Origin: Halocafeteria seosinensis
Lineage: Eukaryota > Sar > Bigyra > Bicosoecida
Length of the DNA: 11,230 nucleotides
Assembly (NCBI GenBank): GCA_001687465.1
Contig: LVLI01001383.1
Span: 1-11,230 of the forward strand
Reading direction: 5' to 3'
The notes below the pieces were generated by a model. The model was not told the origin of the DNA. It made no database searches and saw only the letters and a program-made list of their open reading frames with translations. A program made the translations under genes and the position numbers. This document shows positions 7,182-11,230 of this stretch, piece by piece (positions within the stretch are counted from its first letter, which is position 1; every line of letters starts with the position of its first letter).

Positions 7182-7235
7182 CAATCGTTTAAATTTCTAT
7201 TTAGAGAGGAATAAACATATATTATTATAAGAAAA

Positions 7236-7520
7236 ATGGAATTCACGTTCGGAAAGTACAAAGGTTATGATTTAGAACAAGTAGCCGTCAATCATCCAAG
7301 TTATTTATACACATTATTAAACAATGTGGAGGAATGTTGGAAAAATAATACTTTTTATCTTAAAGCTCAGGAAAAGTTAGATGAAGGAAAACAAGCTATG
7401 CCTTTCGGGAAACACAAAGGGAAAGAGATTAGAGAAATAGATGAAAATTATTTAAATTGGTTAGAACCACGATTAGACGAAGGATGGCTAAAGCATGTAA
7501 TAAGCAAAAGGTTATCTTAA
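7236..7520 (+). CDS. Small protein with two FGKxKG modules (DUF3820 / ExoX C-terminal-like)
   Basis: The 94-residue protein contains two copies of one module: FTFGKYKGYDLEQV...YLYTLL at the N-terminus and MPFGKHKGKEIREI...YLNWL in the second half (from about residue 55). The pattern 'FGKxKGxxLxxV/I ... YLxWL' is that of DUF3820 and of the small domain attached to ExoX-like exonucleases, which is thought to bind nucleic acid. No catalytic exonuclease domain is present. The gene follows the truncated polymerase on the same strand, 258 bp downstream across the repeats, and converges on the HNH gene with a shared hairpin between them. A role in replication or repair next to the polymerase is plausible but inferred. 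The start is preceded by the AT-rich ATTATTATAAGAAAA. Confidence 0.7.
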   Translation: MEFTFGKYKGYDLEQVAVNHPSYLYTLLNNVEECWKNNTFYLKAQEKLDEGKQAMPFGKHKGKEIREIDENYLNWLEPRLDEGWLKHVISKRLS

Positions 7521-7548
7521 TTAAAGTTTAATATTTTGAACTTTAATT
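7519..7548. terminator. Bidirectional hairpin terminator between convergent genes
   Basis: AATTAAAGTT (7519-7528) and AACTTTAATT (7539-7548) form a perfect 10-bp stem with a 10-nt loop. The stem spans the entire 27-bp gap and overlaps the final bases of both convergent genes. A symmetrical hairpin here could end or process both transcripts, like the palindromes at mimivirus transcript ends. Confidence 0.6.
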
Positions 7549-8045
7549 TAAATGTAATTAATTCCTTCTCTTGTTTGAGCTAGAACTTGGTCACGTTTAG
7601 CAACAGCATCCTCAAAATTTTTAAAATGACCAAAAAATTTTTCTTTATGCTCTGAAATATATAGATTAACTTCCCATTTATTTCTTTTTTTACGCCACCG
7701 AATACCTAGGGATTCAGACAATTTTCTATTCAAATTATTCTGAGAACGTGTAACCTTTCTTAGATTAGATAAATTATTGTCTGATGGAGTTCTATTAATA
7801 TGGTCTACCTCGAAAGATTTGTCAAAATAATTTTCGTCGTTAAAAACGCAAAATAAAAGCCTAGCGATGTAGAACGTTTTTTCTTTTCCTTGGTTACATA
7901 AACCAATTCGATAATAACCAAGAGACTGAACTCGCCCTTTCATAAATTTTTGGCTTTTCATTGAAAAAACAAGCCCATCATCACTAATTAGGTATTTCTC
8001 ATAGTTGGGAATTTGTTTAAAGTTTCTAACATTTGGATTATTCAT
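7548..8045 (-). CDS. NUMOD4-HNH-AP2 homing-type endonuclease
   Basis: The protein has 165 residues from the ATG at 8045. An in-frame ATG at 8135 would add a low-complexity stretch and overlap the RING gene, so the shorter start is preferred. Domains run in the classic order. NUMOD4-like NYEKYLISDDGLVFS lies near residues 14-28. The HNH core EVDHINRTPSDNNLSNLRKV follows at about 79-98 (H82, N91 and N94 as likely active-site residues). An AP2-like DNA-binding domain closes the protein: LGIRWRKKRNKWEVNLYI ... FGHFKNFEDAVAKRD (about 113-152). This architecture belongs to free-standing homing endonucleases found in phages, giant viruses and their satellites. It cuts and spreads in DNA and need not serve the element. 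It follows the RING gene on the same strand with a 65-bp AT-rich gap. It looks intact. Confidence 0.88.
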   Translation of the reverse strand: MNNPNVRNFKQIPNYEKYLISDDGLVFSMKSQKFMKGRVQSLGYYRIGLCNQGKEKTFYIARLLFCVFNDENYFDKSFEVDHINRTPSDNNLSNLRKVTRSQNNLNRKLSESLGIRWRKKRNKWEVNLYISEHKEKFFGHFKNFEDAVAKRDQVLAQTREGINYI

Positions 8046-8110
8046 TGTTTTATTATAATAAATAATTAAAATAATTAAAATAATATCATTTTTATTTTTA
8101 TTTCTTTTTT
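8046..8110 (-). promoter_or_regulatory. AT-only leader region of the HNH gene
   Basis: This 65-bp gap is almost pure A and T. It contains a 12-nt palindrome (TTATTATAATAA) close to the HNH start and a direct repeat of AATAATTAA. It may hold the promoter of the HNH gene and the transcript end of the RING gene. No copy of the CATCTTATATA element is present. Confidence 0.3.
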
Positions 8111-8692
8111 TTAATGAGATCGGCAAGAGGGACAAAGACTATTGGATAATTGTTTAAAACAATCTTGACAAACGAAATGGTGACAATTAGTCCAATACTG
8201 GATATCGTCTAAAGACTCTTTGTAACAGACGGGGCAAAAATCAAAGTAAGGATCGTGTAGTTTAATAAATTTGGTTTTTTGAGTGCTAGAAAAGAACTTT
8301 TTGACGGATACATACTTTGATCGGGTAGCTAAGAATTTATCTAATCTTTTTACGCCCAGCCCACCATCTTTTTTAGTCCTAAAATCTACGCCACTGGCGA
8401 TTAGATGTTTAATAATTTTCAAAGGTGCTTTTTCCATATGGAATAAGGTAGTAGGTAAAGTATTACCATTTTTATACATTAAGTAGAAAAAACTATCCCA
8501 TTTTTGATAGTCAACTAATTGCCAAAAATGATTGTTTCTGATTTTAGCGTTTTTAATTTCTATAGCATATCTTATTAAATCGGGGTCATCAGGAATAGTA
8601 CGGGAGAAACAAATGGTATTTAAATTACCGTTCAGAATATCTCCTATATATTTGTAAAGGTCATTAGGGTTATGATATTTGATCTGACTCAT
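8111..8692 (-). CDS. C-terminal RING-HC finger protein, candidate E3 ubiquitin ligase
   Basis: The protein has 193 residues. Its last 41 hold a complete C3HC4 RING: C153-x2-C156-x13-C170-x1-H172-x2-C175-x2-C178-x8-C187-x2-C190. RING domains of this type recruit ubiquitin-conjugating enzymes, so the protein could mark host or viral proteins for degradation. The N-terminal 140 residues have no clear family; the stretch PLKIIKHLIASGVDF resembles one ankyrin repeat, and RING-plus-ankyrin proteins are common in giant viruses. Ubiquitin signalling implies a eukaryotic host. The gene lies between the integrase and HNH genes on the minus strand, and a CATCTTATATA element runs directly into its ATG. 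The RING is certain; ligase activity and the ankyrin-like part are inference. Confidence 0.82.
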   Translation of the reverse strand: MSQIKYHNPNDLYKYIGDILNGNLNTICFSRTIPDDPDLIRYAIEIKNAKIRNNHFWQLVDYQKWDSFFYLMYKNGNTLPTTLFHMEKAPLKIIKHLIASGVDFRTKKDGGLGVKRLDKFLATRSKYVSVKKFFSSTQKTKFIKLHDPYFDFCPVCYKESLDDIQYWTNCHHFVCQDCFKQLSNSLCPSCRSH

Positions 8693-8707
8693 ATATAAGA
8701 TGGTTTA
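8692..8707 (-). promoter_or_regulatory. CATCTTATATA promoter element of the RING gene
   Basis: Read on the minus strand, TAAACCATCTTATATA ends on the A of the ATG start codon, so any leader is nearly absent. It matches the elements at the major capsid and integrase genes in 15 of 16 positions. Confidence 0.6.
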
Positions 8708-8747
8708 GAAATCCAACCTCAGATTAAAACACAGTAGCTAGTCCAAC

Positions 8748-8793
8748 CTCAAATTAGTCCTTTGACTAATTTGAGTAGCCAGTCCTTCGGACT
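8748..8793. terminator. Two hairpins downstream of the integrase gene
   Basis: A perfect 12-bp stem (CTCAAATTAGTC with GACTAATTTGAG, loop CTTT) at 8748-8775 is followed by a 5-bp stem with a 3-nt loop (AGTCC-TTC-GGACT) at 8781-8793. GGACTAAGCAA is repeated directly at 8789-8799 and 8808-8818, next to the integrase stop codon. The position, after the integrase and before the RING gene on the same strand, suits an integrase transcript end. The partial word TCCAACCTCA, also repeated at 8712-8721 and 8742-8751, adds to a locally duplicated structure. Confidence 0.55.
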
Positions 8794-8820
8794 AAGCAAA
8801 GGACTATGGACTAAGCAATT

Positions 8821-9747
8821 TTACTTCTTGCTTTTCTTCTGTATTTCCTTAATCTCGCTAATAGGCTCCCATGTATTGAATTTCTCTGACCACCCAAGCC
8901 ACTTGACTAAAGCTTTATTGCCTCTTCTTTGTTTAATCTTCTCTACTAAGAAAGTGTCTGTTAAGTCCGTCTTTTGTAATTCTTGATTGTAAAACGATCC
9001 TCTGACCGGTTCACCCGTCCAATCGACTAACTTATAAGTAACTGGATTAGTATCAAGAACTTCTGATACAACGAAGATTTCCATTGACCAATTTGAGATA
9101 AATCCTTTCTCAAAAATGTCTTTTAAACGAGAGACACGAACAAAATCACCTTTCTTATACTTGATTTGTGATTTAACCTTTCTGGGTTTAGGTGTATAGG
9201 TTTCTTTAAGTGTATATAAATTGTAAGGAGTATGTCCAGTGGATGAATGAACTTGGTTATTGTATTCTTTTACGAATTCAGGCAAAAGATTAACCCAGTC
9301 TCGTGTTTGGTAAGCTGTTAGTTCTTCGTAAATGTGATTCTTCAATGTTTTGATGGCTCTTTCAGCAGTGCTAGCTTTATGTTCTCCGAACGTAGAGTAG
9401 TGTATAATAAGATATTGCTGTAAGTAGTTTTGAACTTGTTGGTTGTAAAATTCTTTTCCTTGATCAGTCCAAATTTTGGCTGGAAGAAAGAGACTCTCGT
9501 TTTCAATAATCTCTTTTAAATTGGTCAGAATCTCAGGAGCTTTCTTAGTTTTCATGGGTTTAGCCCAAAGATAACGACAGTAAACATCAATAGCCAACAG
9601 AATAAACTTGTAACCTTTGTATTTGGGCATTTCTGCTAAGTCCATAGCGACTACGTTAGCTGGAAACTCAGAAATTACTTTACGACGAGTAAAGTTTTTC
9701 TGTACAGGTTTATGGAGCTCCTTAGCGAGTTGTTTAAATTGTGGCAT
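8821..9747 (-). CDS. Retrovirus-like (rve) integrase with C-terminal chromodomain, Polinton type
   Basis: The protein has 308 residues. The DDE catalytic core is intact: D36 in AMDLAEM, D95 in WTDQGKEF and E129 in STAERAIKTLKN. After the core, KYKKGDFVRVSRLK (about 200-213) begins an SH3-like DNA-binding region. Residues about 265-300 form a chromodomain (FLVEKIKQ ... ALVKWLGW ... NTWEPISEI), a module that binds histone tails and can steer integration into chromatin. Core, SH3-like domain and chromodomain in this order are the hallmark of Polinton/Maverick and some virophage integrases. The zinc-binding HHCC domain of retroviral integrases is absent; the protein begins only 35 residues before the first aspartate. 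The gene is the first of the minus-strand set, beside the long non-coding region, as expected near a terminus. It appears functional. Confidence 0.93.
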   Translation of the reverse strand: MPQFKQLAKELHKPVQKNFTRRKVISEFPANVVAMDLAEMPKYKGYKFILLAIDVYCRYLWAKPMKTKKAPEILTNLKEIIENESLFLPAKIWTDQGKEFYNQQVQNYLQQYLIIHYSTFGEHKASTAERAIKTLKNHIYEELTAYQTRDWVNLLPEFVKEYNNQVHSSTGHTPYNLYTLKETYTPKPRKVKSQIKYKKGDFVRVSRLKDIFEKGFISNWSMEIFVVSEVLDTNPVTYKLVDWTGEPVRGSFYNQELQKTDLTDTFLVEKIKQRRGNKALVKWLGWSEKFNTWEPISEIKEIQKKSKK

Positions 9748-9784
9748 TGCTATATATAAGATGCTTTAGAAAATAAGATGCTTT
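9748..9784 (-). promoter_or_regulatory. Promoter region of the integrase gene with two element copies
   Basis: On the minus strand TAAAGCATCTTATATA (9753-9768) lies 5 nt before the integrase ATG and is identical over 16 nt to the right arm of the capsid-gene element. A second partial copy, AAAGCATCTTAT, lies just upstream (9773-9784). The duplication supports a protein-binding site or core promoter. Confidence 0.6.
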
Positions 9785-9812
9785 CTTTAACGTATTACAG
9801 CGTTGCCTCGAA

Positions 9813-9839
9813 CCCACACCCAACCCCCCTACTGACCCC
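9813..9839 (-). other. Predicted G-quadruplex motif
   Basis: The plus strand shows C-runs of 3, 3, 6 and 4 separated by 3, 2 and 6 bases. The minus strand therefore has four G-runs of at least three with loops of at most seven, the canonical quadruplex pattern. It is conspicuous in AT-rich DNA and directly abuts the 11-bp iterons. Confidence 0.6.
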
Positions 9840-9910
9840 TTCTCAAGCCCTACTTAGACCCTATTTAGACCCTATCTACCCCCAGATAGACCCTAATTAG
9901 GGTCTATCCC
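9837..9910. repeat. Left 11-bp iteron cluster ending in a 24-bp perfect palindrome
   Basis: Tandem 11-bp units start at 9837, 9848, 9859, 9870 and 9881; the clearest are CCCTACTTAGA and CCCTATTTAGA. The period equals one turn of the helix, placing identical contacts on one face. At 9885-9908 the array ends in a perfect 24-bp palindrome centred on CCTAATTAGG, from which the repeat continues in the opposite orientation (GGGTCTATC). Such arrays are typical of replication origins or recombinase/terminus-binding sites; which applies here is unknown. Confidence 0.65.
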
Positions 9911-10245
9911 GATTATTTAGACAAGATAGACCTCTCTCGTTGGATTTATCAAACAAAATTTTACATATATAAAGAATTAAACATTGCGCGTTCCTTGATA
10001 TAGACAGATTTATCGCGCATTGGCTAATGTACTTTATATGAAGGCGATTCTTTACGTTCACAGGAGAGATAGACCGCGATAGGTACTTGTCATGTATGCT
10101 GTGGGCGTAAAATACATACAGACTATTTTTGTAAACATCATTCTACATATACCAAGATGAGAACAATTTGTATCTATATACATGATGCGTTTCGGTACAT
10201 ATACGGTCAATGTTGTATAATGAGTGTCTTAATGGGGTTGCGACC
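9911..10245. other. Non-coding core between the inverted iteron clusters
   Basis: About 335 bp contain no convincing coding frame on either strand. One scattered inverted pair is seen (TGCGCG at 9985-9990 with CGCGCA at 10014-10019), along with several TATATA and ACATATA words. No RNA gene was recognised. Its position between oppositely oriented iterons suggests an origin core or a junction of element termini. Confidence 0.4.
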
Positions 10246-10304
10246 AATCCCTATCTGGGTCTATCTGGGGTCTATCTATGGATAGAGAAAGATAGAGTCT
10301 ATAC
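10246..10304. repeat. Right 11-bp iteron cluster, opposite orientation
   Basis: Consecutive 11-bp units AATCCCTATCT, GGGTCTATCTG and GGGTCTATCTA (10246-10278) are followed by degenerate GATAGAG words and GTCTATAC. The G-rich strand is on top here, whereas in the left cluster it is on the bottom, so the two clusters form an imperfect inverted pair about 335 bp apart. Confidence 0.6.
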
Positions 10305-10327
10305 TTTGTTTTGGCTCTTTTTCTTTT

Positions 10328-10477
10328 ACAGATGCTTTAAAAACCATCTGTATTACTTCAAACTCAAATAATTTTATTTCGCTGGTGGTTTGCGCGGTTA
10401 TTTCGCTTGTAGTGCGGGACTACAATGACCGAGGCGTCATTGAGCTTCACAACCTTGTTCAAGCGGGGGCACCGCTT
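10328..10477 (+). repeat. Hairpin-rich dispersed repeat, copy 3, upstream of the ATPase gene
   Basis: The same order of parts is seen as behind the polymerase: ACAGATG/CATCTGT hairpin (10328-10351), TACTTCAAAC (10354-10363), GCTTGTAGT (10405-10413) and a 25-nt block identical to copy 2 (10421-10445) with the AATGAC/GTCATT hairpin. GTAGT-GCGGG-ACTAC (10409-10423) forms a second perfect stem. At 10461-10477 the GC-rich word appears as a hairpin AAGCGG-GGGCA-CCGCTT. A short open frame crossing this block is repeat-derived and not taken as a gene. Confidence 0.75.
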
Positions 10478-10553
10478 CGCTTTTCTAAATTGTGAAAACA
10501 CTCTTTATTTATTCGTTTATACAATAGAGTTTTCACTTTTTCTGAAAAGAAAG

Positions 10554-10562
10554 TATATAGAG
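10554..10562 (+). promoter_or_regulatory. TATATAGAG leader of the ATPase gene
   Basis: TATATAGAG ends 2 nt before the ATPase ATG. The same nine bases occur 6 nt before the major capsid ATG (1894-1902), overlapping that gene's CATCTTATATA element. It may mark co-expressed morphogenesis genes. Confidence 0.45.
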
Positions 10563-10564
10563 TT

Positions 10565-11230
10565 ATGCCAAAACTACTACGCTCAGAAGATTACGATCCA
10601 AAAGAAACTATAGCGCTGATTAAGAAGTTAGGGAATAAATCAATACCAGATTCTGCTGTTAACTTACATGAAGATAAGATAGATAAACCACCAGCTAGCA
10701 GTGCTGAAGCTGAAATAAACTTAAATGGAGATTACTTATTTTCATCTGTTCCCCGAAATATTGAGAAAGGGTTCGTATGTTACTGTGCGGGAAAACGTGG
10801 TGCTGGTAAAACAACTATGATGTGTAATTGGATTCATAATTATCGTGCTTTAACAGGTAATCCAGTGTATTTAGTTAGTTCCAAAGAAAGCGACGAAACT
10901 ATTGAAAAAGAAATAGGTGAAGAGGCTATTGAAAGAATCCCCACTTCAGCTTTTGCTGAAAAAAGTGAGGAGGAACAAGAACAACGAAAAGAAGAAAGTG
11001 AAAAACCAGATATTTCGCAATATGAAGACTGTCTTTTTTGTTTTGATGATTTTATGACCGATGAAAATAGGAGTGAAATATTAAGATTTATGAATAGTTT
11101 AGCTGAAAGAGGGAGAGACAGGAAAATATCTGTCTTTTGTATTTTCCACAATATAACTAATTCGCATACAACCAAATTAATTTTGACCGAAGCTGATTAT
11201 TTCATTATTTTTCCCAAGACCCTAGGCAAT
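10565..11230 (+). CDS. FtsK/HerA-type genome-packaging ATPase, 3' end cut by the window edge
   Basis: The frame is open for 222 codons from ATG at 10565 to the last base, so the C-terminus is missing. The Walker A loop is GKRGAGKTT (residues 76-84, K82 and T83). Walker B is CLFCFDDF with acidic residues D161 and D162. FCIFHNITN (about 191-199) matches the conserved strand and sensor region that follows in A32-like packaging ATPases. The segment between the Walker motifs contains a Glu/Lys-rich insertion (about 131-150). The enzyme is expected to pump DNA into the capsid using ATP. Family members are usually about 230-300 residues, so little is missing. The upstream 60 residues are acidic and not conserved in pattern. 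It is the only plus-strand gene after the minus-strand block, reading away from the iteron region. Confidence 0.88.
   Translation, partial: MPKLLRSEDYDPKETIALIKKLGNKSIPDSAVNLHEDKIDKPPASSAEAEINLNGDYLFSSVPRNIEKGFVCYCAGKRGAGKTTMMCNWIHNYRALTGNPVYLVSSKESDETIEKEIGEEAIERIPTSAFAEKSEEEQEQRKEESEKPDISQYEDCLFCFDDFMTDENRSEILRFMNSLAERGRDRKISVFCIFHNITNSHTTKLILTEADYFIIFPKTLGN

Noticed and set aside
6969-7184. 71-codon minus-strand open frame
   Set aside because: It coincides with the two tandem hairpin repeats; its sequence is a by-product of the repeat, not a conserved protein.
8046-8135. 30-residue N-terminal extension of the HNH protein
   Set aside because: It would be low-complexity, AT-driven (Ile/Asn/Lys) and overlap the RING gene end; the NUMOD4 domain begins after the inner ATG.
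9837-9910. Telomere repeat array
   Set aside because: Units resemble GGGTCTAAATA but the 11-bp repeats are too few and too variable, and they flip at a palindrome inside the sequence.
10405-10445. tRNA-like gene from the paired hairpins
   Set aside because: Two consecutive stems exist but there is no acceptor stem, T-loop consensus or anticodon arm in the right order.
10425-10613. 62-codon plus-strand open frame
   Set aside because: It starts in the third repeat copy and overlaps the ATPase start in another frame; no motif or suitable leader.

Overview
The window is AT-rich and almost intron-free. It reads as part of a Polinton/Maverick or virophage-type DNA element of a microbial eukaryote, either a free virus or an integrated provirus. 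The main evidence is the combination of a protein-primed family B DNA polymerase (N-terminal extension, exonuclease motifs, palm motifs A and C), a retrovirus-like integrase ending in a chromodomain, an FtsK/HerA-type packaging ATPase, and two tandem long genes that look like a penton (minor capsid) and a double jelly-roll major capsid protein. A RING-finger protein and very short TATA-like leaders also point to a eukaryotic host or a giant-virus setting. The standard genetic code fits all genes. The species and host cannot be told from the sequence. Both edges cut genes: a GIY-YIG nuclease on the left and the ATPase on the right.

Layout: 1-507 (-) GIY-YIG nuclease; 605-1846 (+) putative penton; 1909-3687 (+) putative major capsid; 3738-3902 (+) a 54-residue zinc-finger protein; 3981-6977 (+) DNA polymerase B, apparently truncated; 6959-7181 a tandem hairpin-rich repeat; 7236-7520 (+) a small protein with two FGKxKG modules; 7548-8045 (-) NUMOD4/HNH/AP2 nuclease; 8111-8692 (-) RING protein; 8821-9747 (-) integrase; 9748-10564 a long non-coding region with a G-quadruplex motif, 11-bp iterons, a 24-bp perfect palindrome and another copy of the hairpin repeat; 10565-11230 (+) packaging ATPase.

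Together the genes give the morphogenesis module (penton, major capsid, ATPase), the replication module (polymerase, perhaps the FGKxKG protein) and the integration module (integrase). The maturation protease expected in this group is not in the window. Two homing-type nucleases and a RING protein are accessory genes of the kind traded with giant viruses. Intergenic gaps are short and almost all contain a strong AT-rich hairpin. A 15-16 nt element (CATCTTATATA core) lies directly in front of the major capsid, integrase and RING genes, while the penton and polymerase genes use TATAAAG just before the ATG.

The most striking anomaly is the polymerase. It lacks motif B, reaches motif C, and stops nine residues later inside a repeat that recurs in front of the ATPase gene. 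Either this copy is replication-defective or the locus has been rearranged through the repeat. The 9.8-10.3 kb non-coding region is the best candidate for an origin or for joined element termini.
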